In this document: one piece after another, positions 14,671 to 23,985 of the stretch
Position numbering within the stretch: position 1 is the stretch's first letter
Layout: each line of letters begins with the position of its first letter
NCBI GenBank assembly: GCA_902786245.1
Contig: CADABS010000009.1
Location: 1 to 51,360 of the forward strand
Source of the DNA: an uncultured Erysipelotrichaceae bacterium
GTDB taxonomy: Bacteria; Bacillota_I; Bacilli_A; Erysipelotrichales; Erysipelotrichaceae
Direction of reading: 5' to 3'
DNA: 51,360 bases
Made by a program: the position numbers and the translations under genes
The notes under the pieces: generated by a model
What the model saw: the letters and a program-made list of their open reading frames with translations, nothing else
Databases searched by the model: none
Told to the model about the DNA's origin: nothing

Positions 14671-16581
14671 TCAGTTTCTGTGGAAGCGCAGTTTCGGAAT
14701 ATTCAGTGTCCGCTCCAGCGTTTCTTCGAGTTCATCGAGATCGGCGGTATCTTCCAGAGATATATCCTCTACAGCCAGATTCTCGAGATCCCGGCGGTAG
14801 AACGGTTCTTCTCCGCCGCCGACGATTTCCGGCAGTTCATCGTCTGTATCGAAGTCCGCCGGTTCATCCTCTTCTTCCGCCGGCAGTTCTTCCTGACGCT
14901 GCGGTTCTTCTGTGACATAGTCTTCCAGCAGTACCGGCGCAAATGCTTCTTCCGGTACCTGTACCATTGCCGGCTCTTCCGGTTCAATCAGTGTGATATC
15001 CGGTACTGCGAGCTCCGGTTCCTGTTCCGGTTCTTCTTCTGTATCTGAGACATAATCTGCTTCTTCCGGTCTGCGCAGGCGGATCGCCATATACTGGCGC
15101 TGGGGCAGATCGATCCGGAACGCACCTTTATGAACACCGGCTTTTGTGATTGTCATATTCCATGTATCGATGATATCGGCAGCGAATTCTGTTTCATCAT
15201 CGATATGGAATTCCCGGTATGCCGGACGCATGAAACTGTAATAGAACAGATACTGGCTTCTGACCGGCAGAGACCATTCCGATTCCGGAACAGCTGCGAC
15301 ATCGTCCCACTGGTCTGCAATGGGCATCAGTCCGCATCCGGGAACTTCTTTCAGAATCTGCAGCAGGAAGCCCATCCGCTTCCAGCTTTCGCCATGCAGT
15401 GTACCGCCGTGCGACCACCAGATCGCTTCATCATCGAGATAGGTTTCGCCATGTCCGGGATAGCCGCCTCTGACGGCAGTTTCCCAGAATCTTCTGGTCA
15501 TTTCTTCCGGTGTGATATTGCCGAAGCCGTACGGCAGATTGCCTTCATAGGCGATTTCATCCATCACCACCGGCTTGCCGTACCGCATCCGCAGATCATC
15601 CGTCAGTTCCGCACCTTTATAGAGGTCGATACGCTGTACGGAGCAGTGCGTGATCCAGGGTCTGCTGTGGTCATACATCCGTGTGCAGTTGTGTATGGAA
15701 CGCAGATGATGATAGGGATCCCTGCGGACCAGCAGATCCGCATAGTGTTCCCAGTCTGCTTCGGTTTTTGCCTTGAGCAGATCGTATTCATTGGCCAGTG
15801 CCCACCAGACATTGCGGAATGCGCTGAAACGGCTGATGATATATTTCCAGTACAGGTCATCTTCTTCTCTGCTCATCGAGGAGAATCCCCAGCGGTCATA
15901 CGGATGCATGCAGATGAGATCTGCTTCGATTCCCCTTCTGCCCAGTTCTCTGATCATATTTTCGATATGGCGGAAATAGGAAGGACGGAATCTTGTTTTA
16001 TCAAAGCTGTTTCCTTCGTCTCTGCCCAGATATGCGAAGAAATTCTGATCATTCAGCACGGAAGAATCCATCGGTGTGCCTTCATACGGATACTCCCGCG
16101 GTTCCTTCAGGTTATATGCATAATGTTTCGGGAAAATGCAGAACCGGATTTTGTTGAAAGAGGACTGCTCCAGCGAAGCGAGCGTCTTCTTGATCATTTC
16201 ATCCGTCTGCAGATGCCAGACATATGCCGTCGTGCCCAGCGGATAGAACGGGGTGCCGTCTTCATAGGCAAAGTGATATGTACTGCATGTCCGCACCGGG
16301 CCATGGCAGTTTTCCTGTGCAGGTTCAACGTAGAAGACACCGGAACATGCATCGCTGAATGATGTCCGGATGACAAATGTATATTTTCCTTCATAGGACG
16401 GCATGAACCGGATCCTGTAGATTCCGTCTCCGTCATAGAAGCCTTCTGTAACGACGCTTTCATTTCTGCCGGTAAAAATACCGCTCAGCCATTGTTCTGT
16501 AAAGGGATTGCCGTCTGATGGGCCTTCCAGTGATACTTCGAATACATCCCACCGCCTGACATGTGCCGAATATTCCGCCAT
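14671..16581 (-). CDS. DUF5060/DUF4038-type glycosidase with a 134-residue acidic tail
   Basis: The protein has 636 residues. Residues 1-90 form a DUF5060 beta-sandwich (VRRWDVFEVSLEG, GIYRIRFMPSYEG). Residues 100-430 form a TIM barrel like GH140/DUF4038 enzymes, with ALANEYDLL (acid/base Glu) and PVVMDEIAYEG (candidate nucleophile). A DUF5605-like sandwich runs to about 502. The remaining 134 residues are strongly acidic (TEEEPEQEPE, AEEEDEPADFDTDDE) and end in a helix and LRFHRN. There is no signal peptide, so it is cytoplasmic. The substrate may be an apiose- or rhamnose-containing oligosaccharide, by family only. GGAGG precedes the ATG. Confidence 0.8.
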   Translation of the reverse strand: MAEYSAHVRRWDVFEVSLEGPSDGNPFTEQWLSGIFTGRNESVVTEGFYDGDGIYRIRFMPSYEGKYTFVIRTSFSDACSGVFYVEPAQENCHGPVRTCSTYHFAYEDGTPFYPLGTTAYVWHLQTDEMIKKTLASLEQSSFNKIRFCIFPKHYAYNLKEPREYPYEGTPMDSSVLNDQNFFAYLGRDEGNSFDKTRFRPSYFRHIENMIRELGRRGIEADLICMHPYDRWGFSSMSREEDDLYWKYIISRFSAFRNVWWALANEYDLLKAKTEADWEHYADLLVRRDPYHHLRSIHNCTRMYDHSRPWITHCSVQRIDLYKGAELTDDLRMRYGKPVVMDEIAYEGNLPYGFGNITPEEMTRRFWETAVRGGYPGHGETYLDDEAIWWSHGGTLHGESWKRMGFLLQILKEVPGCGLMPIADQWDDVAAVPESEWSLPVRSQYLFYYSFMRPAYREFHIDDETEFAADIIDTWNMTITKAGVHKGAFRIDLPQRQYMAIRLRRPEEADYVSDTEEEPEQEPELAVPDITLIEPEEPAMVQVPEEAFAPVLLEDYVTEEPQRQEELPAEEEDEPADFDTDDELPEIVGGGEEPFYRRDLENLAVEDISLEDTADLDELEETLERTLNIPKLRFHRN

Positions 16582-16665
16582 AGAGCATACCTCCGAATTG
16601 TTTCTATTATAATATCATGACAAACTTCTTCTATCAGAAAAGGAATCGCTTAACGCACACTGTGT

Positions 16666-17640
16666 TCAGTTTCTGTCGCCCGGAAAAATCAGTCCCGCGC
16701 ATCTTCTTGCCTTTTCCAGTATTTCAACGATCGTCAGGATACGTTCCTTTTCCTGTTCATAGACAGCGCTGTCATTTTCTTGGAGACATCTGACGATTCT
16801 GGACATATCCTGCTGGACAAACAGCGGATTGATTTCTTCTCTGTCTTTTCCGTTCAGCTGCAGATAAGTGCTTCCCGCCGGCGGATTGAATCCCCGGTCA
16901 ATTGTCAGGTAGCCCTTTTCTCCCTGGACCAGAATGATATTCCGGCCCGCTGAGCATTTGGATGAACTGCTCTCACAGATCAGTTCCGGATATTTCAGGA
17001 TCAGTTCGCCGCCTGTATCGATCCCTCTTTCGGTATTTGCCATGTAGTATACTTCATCCGGTCTGCCGAAAAGCATGACCATCAATGCGATATTATATAC
17101 ATTCAGGTCCATCAGAGCCCCGCCTTCCATCTCCGGGCTGAATACATTCGGTGTCTGTCCGGCAAGGAAAGCATCATATCTGCGCGAATACTGGCTGCGG
17201 TTATCTTTATAGAGCCGGATCTTTCCGAGTCTGTCCCTGTATTCTTCAATCAGCAGGAAACGGCTGTATTCTCTGGACAGAGACATATCGAACAGCTTTA
17301 CATTCTTTTCTTCAGCCAGTCTGAACAGTTCTTCCGCCTGCTTCAGCGCAGCACAGAAAGGTTTCTCGACAATAACATTCTTTCCATGCAGGATTGCTGT
17401 TTTTGCCTGCGGATAATGAAGAACATTGGGACTGACGATATAGATCGTATCAATGTCCGGGTCGCTGCACATTTCTTCAAGATCCGTATATACCTTTTCA
17501 ATATTGTTATTCTCAGCGAAATCCTTTCCCTTTTCATAACTGCGGGAATACAGTGCTGTCGTTTTGACACTGGCATAGTCTTTCAGACTTTCCGTAAACC
17601 ACGGAACAATAGTACTGGTGCCGACAATTCCGATATTCAT
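16666..17640 (-). CDS. Gfo/Idh/MocA-family oxidoreductase
   Basis: This is a 324-residue NAD(P)-dependent sugar or cyclitol dehydrogenase. The N-terminal Rossmann domain starts MNIGIVGTSTIV and includes the cofactor and active-site motif VIVEKPFC near residue 91. The C-terminal alpha/beta domain follows, with MEGGALMDLNVYNIAL near 170. The GTS in place of the usual GxGxxG loop is seen in some members of the family. GGGAGG lies eight bases before the ATG. It lies between the his operon end and the glycosidase gene, so it may act on a product of that enzyme; this is weak inference from position. Confidence 0.8.
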   Translation of the reverse strand: MNIGIVGTSTIVPWFTESLKDYASVKTTALYSRSYEKGKDFAENNNIEKVYTDLEEMCSDPDIDTIYIVSPNVLHYPQAKTAILHGKNVIVEKPFCAALKQAEELFRLAEEKNVKLFDMSLSREYSRFLLIEEYRDRLGKIRLYKDNRSQYSRRYDAFLAGQTPNVFSPEMEGGALMDLNVYNIALMVMLFGRPDEVYYMANTERGIDTGGELILKYPELICESSSSKCSAGRNIILVQGEKGYLTIDRGFNPPAGSTYLQLNGKDREEINPLFVQQDMSRIVRCLQENDSAVYEQEKERILTIVEILEKARRCAGLIFPGDRN

Positions 17641-17733
17641 AAAACGCCTCCCTGATGTTCTGCAATAATGGTTCCTTCCCTTTCATAATACAGGTTTCTG
17701 CGGCTATTTCACTGCCGTTTTCTGTCCGGCACG

Positions 17734-17763
17734 AAAAAAACCGCATCACAGTACTGTGACCGG
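17734..17763 (-). terminator. Terminator of the his operon
   Basis: On the minus strand CCGGTCACAG pairs imperfectly with TGTGATGCGG and is followed by seven T residues (17734..17740). The stem includes the hisE stop codon. Confidence 0.7.
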
Positions 17764-18069
17764 CTTTCTTTCCGCTTTGAGATTATGCTGTTTCTGCGCT
17801 CTGGCAGTCATTTCCTCTTCCACCGCCTGCAGAGTTATGCCTCTTTCCGCCATCAGGACCAGAAGATGATAGAGCAGATCATTGATTTCGCCGACCAGTT
17901 CTTCATCTGTCTGCGACATTGCGGCGATGATCACTTCTGTGCTTTCTTCGCCGAATTTCTTCAGGATCTTCTCCCGTCCTTTTTCAAAAAGATACGCGGT
18001 ATAGCTTCCCTCTTCAGGGTTTTCTTTCCGTTCCATGACGGTTTCATACAGATGATACAGTTCTTTCAC
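17746..18069 (-). CDS. hisE: Phosphoribosyl-ATP pyrophosphatase
   Basis: This 107-residue enzyme performs the second step of histidine synthesis, cleaving PRPP-ATP adduct to phosphoribosyl-AMP. The MazG-like all-alpha fold is recognised by [20 protein letters not shown] and the [14 protein letters not shown] helix, whose acidic residues bind Mg. The start is a GTG at 18069, overlapping the hisI stop as GTGA, with GGAGAGG upstream. HisI and HisE are separate proteins here, not the fused hisIE of enteric bacteria. Confidence 0.9.
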   Translation of the reverse strand: MKELYHLYETVMERKENPEEGSYTAYLFEKGREKILKKFGEESTEVIIAAMSQTDEELVGEINDLLYHLLVLMAERGITLQAVEEEMTARAQKQHNLKAERKPVTVL

Positions 18070-18395
18070 AGTATTTCCTCTCCTTCCAGCGTCCGGTAGA
18101 AACAGCTTCTTCTGCCGGTATGGCAGGCTGCGCCGTCCTGGTCCACCAGCAGAAGCAGCGTATCTTCGTCGCAGTCGATCCGGATTTCCCTGACATGCTG
18201 GTAATGCCCGCTTGTTTCGCCTTTGACCCATAATGCCGAACGGCTTCTTGACCAATAGGTCGCAAGTCCGGTTTCGAGTGTCCTGGCAAGACTTTCTGCG
18301 TTCATGTAGGCAAGCATCAGTACTTCTCTGGTCGTAAAGTCCTGCACAATGCACGGAACAAGTCCGTCTCCTTTTTCAAAATCCGGTCTGATCAT
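18066..18395 (-). CDS. hisI: Phosphoribosyl-AMP cyclohydrolase
   Basis: This 109-residue zinc enzyme opens the adenine ring in step three of histidine synthesis. Metal and substrate motifs are present: [41 protein letters not shown] and [10 protein letters not shown]. Those carry the conserved Cys and Asp ligands. It has a four-base ATGA overlap with hisF upstream and a GTGA overlap with hisE downstream. Confidence 0.92.
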   Translation of the reverse strand: MIRPDFEKGDGLVPCIVQDFTTREVLMLAYMNAESLARTLETGLATYWSRSRSALWVKGETSGHYQHVREIRIDCDEDTLLLLVDQDGAACHTGRRSCFYRTLEGEEIL

Positions 18396-19153
18396 ATTCT
18401 TACGGCTATTTTCCTTTCTTTCAGATATTCCTTGACAGTGCCGACGGTCAGTTCACCGTAATGGAACAGACTTGCCGCAAGGGCTGCGTCTGCCGCATCT
18501 TTTTCAAATACTTCCGCGAAGTGTTCCAGCCTGCCACATCCGCCGCTGGCAATGACCGGTACACGGACAGCGCTGCGCACCGCCTGCAGGAATGCAATAT
18601 CATAGCCCTGCTTTGTGCCGTCCGCATCCATGCTTGTCAGCAGGATTTCTCCGGCGCCTTTGTTCACGCCGTCTTTGATCCACTCCACCGCATCGATGCC
18701 GGTATCGATCCGGCCGCCGTGGATATAGACATTCCATCCGCTTCCGTCGTCTCTGCGTTTTCCATCTACTGCCAGAACCATGCACTGGTCGCCGAACATC
18801 CTCGCACCTTCGCTGAGCAGATCCGGGTTCTTCACTGCAGCGCTGTTGAGCGAAACCTTATCCGCACCTGCCCGCAGGATCTTCTGCATCTCTTCCACGG
18901 ACTTGATACCGCCGCCGACGGTAAAGGGCATGAATATTTTCTCTGCTGTCTTTTCGACGATATGGACCATTGTCGAGCGGTGTTCATGGGTCGCCGTGAT
19001 GTCGAGAAAAACAAGTTCATCCGCTCCCTGGCGGTAGTATTCATCCGCCAGTTCCACCGGATCGCCGACTTCTTTCAGTCCGACGAAATTGATGCCTTTG
19101 ACAACTCTGCCGTCTTTGACGTCCAGACACGGAATGATCCGCTTTGTAATCAT
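18392..19153 (-). CDS. hisF: Imidazole glycerol phosphate synthase, cyclase subunit
   Basis: This 253-residue barrel joins with HisH to make IGP and AICAR from PRFAR. Catalytic Asp11 is in [14 protein letters not shown] and Asp130 is in VLAVDGKRR. Phosphate sites are at TVGGGI near 82, [14 protein letters not shown] near 172 and VIASGGCG. It follows hisA by a four-base overlap. HisH is two genes upstream, and such pairs form the known glutaminase-cyclase complex. Confidence 0.93.
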   Translation of the reverse strand: MITKRIIPCLDVKDGRVVKGINFVGLKEVGDPVELADEYYRQGADELVFLDITATHEHRSTMVHIVEKTAEKIFMPFTVGGGIKSVEEMQKILRAGADKVSLNSAAVKNPDLLSEGARMFGDQCMVLAVDGKRRDDGSGWNVYIHGGRIDTGIDAVEWIKDGVNKGAGEILLTSMDADGTKQGYDIAFLQAVRSAVRVPVIASGGCGRLEHFAEVFEKDAADAALAASLFHYGELTVGTVKEYLKERKIAVRI

Positions 19154-19872
19154 TTCGCACCTCCTGTGATCCGGACTGCTTCCCGCAGATCCACCGCGCC
19201 GTTATAAAGCGCTTTTCCGATGATTGCGCCGTAGAGTCCTGCTTCCTGCAGCTGCCGCACATCATCGATATGATGTACGCCGCCGCTGGCCGTGATATCA
19301 ATGGATACCGCTTCCTTCAGCTGCTTCAGCATTGCGGTGTTGGGACCTTTCATCGTTCCGTCCCGGGATATGTCTGTGCAGATGATATTGGAAACGCCCA
19401 GTTCTTCCAGATGCCGGGCAAAATCCAGGTAATGCACGGATGTGCCTTCGAGCCAGCCGGAAGTACGTACATAGCCGTCCCGGCAGTCGATGCCTACGGC
19501 AATGCCGCTGCCGTATCCTGCCAGTGCTTCCTTCAGCATATCCTCGTCTTCTACTGCTGCGGTTCCCAGAATGACCCGCTTTACGCCGTGTTCAAGATAA
19601 TCCGAGATGCTTTTCAGATCGCGGATGCCGCCGCCGACTTCTGCCGGAATGGAAAGACTGTTCACCGCATCCAGAATCAGATCCCGGTTCACCGGGTGTC
19701 CCTGTCTGGCTCCGTCCAGATCGACGATATGCACGTACTGCGCACCGGCTTTTTCAAATGACTGCAGTGTATCTTTCACGGATTCCGCAACGATTTCGCT
19801 CTGTCCGTAGTCGCCCTGATACAGGCGCACCGGCTTTCCGCCGATGATGTCTGCTGCTGGTATAACGATCAT
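19150..19872 (-). CDS. hisA: ProFAR isomerase
   Basis: This 240-residue barrel catalyses the Amadori rearrangement of ProFAR to PRFAR. Catalytic Asp8 is in IPAADIIGG and the second Asp is in [14 protein letters not shown] near 130. Phosphate loops are at EVGGGIRD and TASGGVHH. The reading frame is open further upstream (to 20010). The start at 19872 has AGGAGAC before it and a four-base overlap with the hisH stop, as at the other junctions. Confidence 0.93.
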   Translation of the reverse strand: MIVIPAADIIGGKPVRLYQGDYGQSEIVAESVKDTLQSFEKAGAQYVHIVDLDGARQGHPVNRDLILDAVNSLSIPAEVGGGIRDLKSISDYLEHGVKRVILGTAAVEDEDMLKEALAGYGSGIAVGIDCRDGYVRTSGWLEGTSVHYLDFARHLEELGVSNIICTDISRDGTMKGPNTAMLKQLKEAVSIDITASGGVHHIDDVRQLQEAGLYGAIIGKALYNGAVDLREAVRITGGAK

Positions 19873-20477
19873 ACAGTCTCCTTTGCGAACCACTGCAGTA
19901 TCTGCAGTCCGTCCTCTCCGCTTTTTTCCGGATGAAACTGAGCTGCCATCAGATTGCCTCTGACCATCAGGCCGGCCACCTTCACATCTCCGTACATGGA
20001 AAAGCCGCACAGGTCCGCTTCATCATAATCTTCAGCGCAGTACGAATGCACATAATAGACATAGGGATGCGGCGTCAGCGAGGCAAACAGCGGATGTTCC
20101 TTTGCTTTCTCCAGTTCATTCCAGCCGATCTGCGGCACCGGAAGATCTGTCTTCATCCGGACGATCCTTCCTTTCAGGACGCCGAGTCCGGGATGGATGC
20201 CTTTTTCTTCGCTCTCTTCGAACAGCATCTGCATGCCGACGCAGATACCGAGCAGCGGTTTCCCCTGGTCGATCCAGTTCTTTACCGGACCGGCCAGTCC
20301 TCTTTGATGCATGTTGGCCATGCAGTCGCCGAATGCGCCGACCCCGGGCAGGATCAGCTTCCCGCATTTTTCCAGTTCCTGTACGTCCCCGGAAATCATG
20401 CATTCTTCCCCGATATGGTGCAGAGCATTCTCGACGCTGCGCAGATTGCCCATGCCGTAGTCAATGATGCCGATCAT
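19869..20477 (-). CDS. hisH: Imidazole glycerol phosphate synthase, glutaminase subunit
   Basis: This 202-residue class I glutamine amidotransferase supplies ammonia to HisF. The oxyanion loop is LPGVGAFGDC near 50, the nucleophile Cys is in LLGICVGMQML near 80, and His and Glu are in AAQFHPEKSG near 182. The start has a four-base overlap with hisB. It ends with the FAKETV tail over the hisA start. Confidence 0.93.
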   Translation of the reverse strand: MIGIIDYGMGNLRSVENALHHIGEECMISGDVQELEKCGKLILPGVGAFGDCMANMHQRGLAGPVKNWIDQGKPLLGICVGMQMLFEESEEKGIHPGLGVLKGRIVRMKTDLPVPQIGWNELEKAKEHPLFASLTPHPYVYYVHSYCAEDYDEADLCGFSMYGDVKVAGLMVRGNLMAAQFHPEKSGEDGLQILQWFAKETV

Positions 20478-21055
20478 TCGAGCATACCCTTCGAGCTGAG
20501 CAGTGTATCGCCCTGGATGCGCACAGCCGCTGCCAGGGCATGGGCCAGGGATTTGAATATGGCTTCCGCTTTGTGGTGATCATTGTCTCCATAGCGGACA
20601 TTGACATGCAGGGTGATACCGGCCGCAAATGCAAATGCGCGCAGGAATTCCCTGACCATCTCCGTCGACATCATACCGATCTGATCTCTGTCAAATGCAC
20701 AGCTGCATACAAGATACGGTCTGCCGCTGATATCCAGAGATGTTTCGCACAGTGTTTCATCCATCGGCAGGACAAACCATCCGTAGCGGGCAATGCCGAC
20801 TCTGTCCCCCAGTGCTTCTTTCAGCACGGTTCCCAGGACGATCCCGCAGTCTTCGATCGTATGATGGTCATCCACGTCCAGATCGCCGTCTGCCCGCAAC
20901 GTGATATCCATGCCGGAATGGAATGCCAGCAGTTCCATCATATGATTGAAAAAGCCGATTCCGGTGTCGATATCCGCGCTGCCCGTACCGTCGACTGTCA
21001 GTTCGCAGTGTACCGATGTTTCCTTTGTGATCCTGTCTTTTTCCGCATATCTCAT
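20474..21055 (-). CDS. hisB: Imidazoleglycerol-phosphate dehydratase
   Basis: This is the 193-residue monofunctional IGPD. The metal-binding His clusters are GFFNHMMELLAFH and DVDDHHTIEDCGIVLG in the first half, and YGDNDHHKAEAIFK in the second; each half contributes to a Mn site. There is no HAD-type histidinol-phosphatase domain. The step after HisC must therefore be done by a separate phosphatase, which is not in the window. Confidence 0.93.
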   Translation of the reverse strand: MRYAEKDRITKETSVHCELTVDGTGSADIDTGIGFFNHMMELLAFHSGMDITLRADGDLDVDDHHTIEDCGIVLGTVLKEALGDRVGIARYGWFVLPMDETLCETSLDISGRPYLVCSCAFDRDQIGMMSTEMVREFLRAFAFAAGITLHVNVRYGDNDHHKAEAIFKSLAHALAAAVRIQGDTLLSSKGMLE

Positions 21056-22077
21056 CGTTCCATCTCCCTCTGCAGCTTATGCGCTGCGTCCAGTACCGCG
21101 TTATTCTCCTGTTCCGTACCGATTGAAATACGGAACGTATCCGTACCCGCATAATCGCGGATCAGGATATTCTGTTTCTTCAGTTCCTGCAGGAACGGTT
21201 CCTTGTGTCTGCTGCGGCAGTAAACGAAATTCGTCTTTGAAGGAAGAACTGCAAGCCAGTCCATCTTCTGCAGATCCGCACAGACTCTTTCCCGTTCGGC
21301 AATGATCTTCTGTATATTCAGGGCAATCGCATCATGGAACTGCAGAACTGCAGATGCGGCAGCCATGGACAGGCAGTTCAGCGTATACGGAACAAAGTTC
21401 TGTTTCAGCGTCTTCATGTTTTCCGCGCATGAGACCGCAAATCCTACCCGCAGGCCGGCCAGTCCGTATGCCTTGGACAGTGTTCTTGTGACATACAGGT
21501 TGCTGCAGCGGTCCATCAGACGGATACTGCTTTCCTGGCCGCTGAATTCGATATATGCTTCATCGACGACGACCGGCACGGAGAATCCCTGCAGGATCTT
21601 CTCAATGGTCTCTTCAGAAAGGCACTGTCCGGTCGGATTGTTCGGATTGGAGAACATGACCAGGGATGCATCCCTGCCCTGTTCAATAAACGCATCGATG
21701 TCAAAGCTGCCGTCTTCTTCCACATCGAATTTTTTCACTTCCGCTTCATAGCTGCTGGCATAGTAATCATACATGGAGAAATCGGGATCCAGCGTATACA
21801 GTATTTTTCCCTTTCCCAGGAATGTCGAGATCAGATAGCCGAGCATCTGGTCGGAGCCGTTGCCGGCCAGAATGCATTCCGGAGATACCCCGATGACGTT
21901 TCCGTATGCCTGCAGAAGCTCTGTTTCATCGTTGTCGGGATACCGGTTGAGGGCAGCACCCTGCAGTTTTTCCATGATGGCCGCATGGATTCGTTCATCC
22001 ATGGGAAGATTGTTTTCATTCGCATTCAGCAGAATACCGGCTGTTTCCGCTGCCTGATATGACTGTATCTTTTTCAT
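21052..22077 (-). CDS. hisC: Histidinol-phosphate aminotransferase
   Basis: This 341-residue PLP enzyme converts imidazole-acetol phosphate to histidinol phosphate. LNANENNLP is at the N-terminus, SNPNNPTGQ near 145 and VVDEAYIEF near 178. The PLP lysine is in TRTLSKAYGLAGLRVG near 205, and phosphate-binding FRISIG is near the end. The frame is open to 22419, but the ATG at 22077 overlaps the hisD stop by four bases and begins as HisC should (MKKIQSY). Confidence 0.92.
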   Translation of the reverse strand: MKKIQSYQAAETAGILLNANENNLPMDERIHAAIMEKLQGAALNRYPDNDETELLQAYGNVIGVSPECILAGNGSDQMLGYLISTFLGKGKILYTLDPDFSMYDYYASSYEAEVKKFDVEEDGSFDIDAFIEQGRDASLVMFSNPNNPTGQCLSEETIEKILQGFSVPVVVDEAYIEFSGQESSIRLMDRCSNLYVTRTLSKAYGLAGLRVGFAVSCAENMKTLKQNFVPYTLNCLSMAAASAVLQFHDAIALNIQKIIAERERVCADLQKMDWLAVLPSKTNFVYCRSRHKEPFLQELKKQNILIRDYAGTDTFRISIGTEQENNAVLDAAHKLQREMER

Positions 22078-23357
22078 TCCGCCATCCTCACCCGGGCTGC
22101 ATTTGCATGCGCCTCCAGGTCTTCTTCTTCCGCCATTTTGATAATGTACTCCCCATAGGCATGCAGCGCTTCCTCCGTATAATGCAGGAAGGATGACTTC
22201 TTGACAAATGCGTCTACGCCCAGTGCGCTGGAGAAGCGGGCTGTGCCGCTGGTCGGCAGAACGTGATTCGTACCGCCGAAATAATCGCCGATCGACTCGC
22301 ATGTGTAGTATCCGAGGAATACCGAGCCGGCGTTGAGAACCTGATTCAGTTTGTTCATCGGATCGCGGATCATCAGTTCGAGATGTTCCGGGGCAATGGC
22401 ATTGGCATAATCGATGCATTCATCAACCGTATCGCAGACAATGGCAGTTCCGTAATCCCGCAGGGAAGCGCCGGCAATATCCTTCTTCGGCAGTCTGTCA
22501 AGCTGGATCTTCAGCTGTTCATTGACTCTGTCCAGAAGACTCCGGGATGTCGTCAGGAATATCGCGGAAGCCATCGGATCATGTTCTGCCTGGGAAAGCA
22601 GATCCGCTGCGATATATACGGGATCTGCATCTTCGTCCGCGATGACGAGGATTTCCGAAGGCCCTGCGATCATATCGATATCAACTTTGCCGTATACGAG
22701 TTTTTTGGCAGATGCGACAAAGATATTGCCGGGTCCGACGATCTTGTCGACCGGCCGGATGGTTTCGGTGCCATAGGCAAGTGCGCCGATTGCCTGGGCG
22801 CCGCCGACTTTGTAGATTTCCGTGACACCTGCCAGCTTTGCGGCAAAGGCAATATTCGGATTCAGACCGCCGGATTTTGAAGGCGGTGTCGTCATGACGA
22901 TGCGCTGTACGCCGGCGACTCTGGCCGGTACCGCATTCATCAGAACAGAGCTGGGATACTGGGCTCTGCCGCCGGGCACATAGATGCCGACAGAGGACAG
23001 CGGCAGAACTCTCTGACCGAGATAGATGCCCATTTCCTTCTGCAGGATATAGGACTGCTGTATCTGGGCCCGGTGGAAGTATTCGATGTTGGCCATCGCC
23101 TTCTCCATCGCCCGCATGAATGCCGGATCGCATTTGGAAGCAGCTTCTTCCAGTTCTTCTTCGCTGACCCGGAAGGATTCTTCTCTGACCCCGTCAAACT
23201 GTTCGGTATATCTGCGCAGGGCAGCGTCTCCTTCCGCCCGGACTGCATTGAGAATATCCGCTGCTTTCTGCAGAATATCGCCGCTGATTTCCTGGCTGCG
23301 GCTGTCGAGGTATTTTCTCAGGATCTCAGGATCCTTCTGACTGATTTCTCTCAGCAT
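22074..23357 (-). CDS. hisD: Histidinol dehydrogenase
   Basis: This 427-residue zinc enzyme performs the last two oxidations of histidinol to histidine with NAD. VPGGRAQYPSSVLM near 130 and KIVGPGNIFVASAKK near 210 are recognised. Catalytic Glu-His falls in IAPEHLELM near 325, with zinc ligands in YFGGTNHVLPTSGTARF near 355. It starts 32 bases inside hisG, the longest overlap in the operon. Its ribosome site (GAAAGAAG) is weak, so it is probably coupled to hisG translation. Confidence 0.93.
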   Translation of the reverse strand: MLREISQKDPEILRKYLDSRSQEISGDILQKAADILNAVRAEGDAALRRYTEQFDGVREESFRVSEEELEEAASKCDPAFMRAMEKAMANIEYFHRAQIQQSYILQKEMGIYLGQRVLPLSSVGIYVPGGRAQYPSSVLMNAVPARVAGVQRIVMTTPPSKSGGLNPNIAFAAKLAGVTEIYKVGGAQAIGALAYGTETIRPVDKIVGPGNIFVASAKKLVYGKVDIDMIAGPSEILVIADEDADPVYIAADLLSQAEHDPMASAIFLTTSRSLLDRVNEQLKIQLDRLPKKDIAGASLRDYGTAIVCDTVDECIDYANAIAPEHLELMIRDPMNKLNQVLNAGSVFLGYYTCESIGDYFGGTNHVLPTSGTARFSSALGVDAFVKKSSFLHYTEEALHAYGEYIIKMAEEEDLEAHANAARVRMAE

Positions 23358-23985
23358 CTTCTTTCACTATCCTTTCCAGATCTGACAGGACGCTCATGAT
23401 TTCCTGTCTCTTCATCTTGAAACTTGCTTTGTTTACAATGGCTCTTGCGCTGATTTCGCATACCGTATCATAGACGACCAGGCCGTTTTCCTTTAGGGTC
23501 GTACCGGTTTCCATGATATCGACGATCCCGTCGCATAATCCGAGCACCGGTCCGAGTTCGACCGATCCTTCGATCCGGATCATCTCCACATCCATTCCCC
23601 GGCTGAGAAAATACTGTTTCGCGACTTCCGGGTATTTGGAACCGATCCGCACATGCCCCATCATCTGCAGCGGGTTGGCATCCGCCATGCCCGCAACGAT
23701 GAACCGGCAGCGGCCGATGTTCAGATCGAGCAGTTCATAATAATCCGATCCGCCCTCCATCAGGGTATCCTTGCCGACAATGCCGATATCTGCCACACCA
23801 TGTTCCACATAGGTGATGCAGTCAGCAGCTTTGACAAGAAAATAGCGGATATCCTTAACGGTGTCTTCAAAGACAAGTGCTCTGCCTTTATTATGCAGCT
23901 TTTCAATGCCGTAGCCGCATCTTTCGAGCATATCGACGGTCTGTTTTTCCAGACGTCCTTTGGTCAAAGCGATTGAAAGGCTCAT
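23326..23985 (-). CDS. hisG: ATP phosphoribosyltransferase, short form
   Basis: This 219-residue enzyme makes the first committed product, PR-ATP. It begins MSLSIALTKGRLEKQ, with the PRPP-binding loop ETGTTLKENGL near 160. It lacks the C-terminal ACT-like regulatory domain of long HisG (about 300). Short HisG works only with HisZ, whose gene lies directly upstream with a four-base overlap. The short-form/HisZ pair is the usual Firmicutes arrangement. Confidence 0.93.
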   Translation of the reverse strand: MSLSIALTKGRLEKQTVDMLERCGYGIEKLHNKGRALVFEDTVKDIRYFLVKAADCITYVEHGVADIGIVGKDTLMEGGSDYYELLDLNIGRCRFIVAGMADANPLQMMGHVRIGSKYPEVAKQYFLSRGMDVEMIRIEGSVELGPVLGLCDGIVDIMETGTTLKENGLVVYDTVCEISARAIVNKASFKMKRQEIMSVLSDLERIVKEDAERNQSEGS

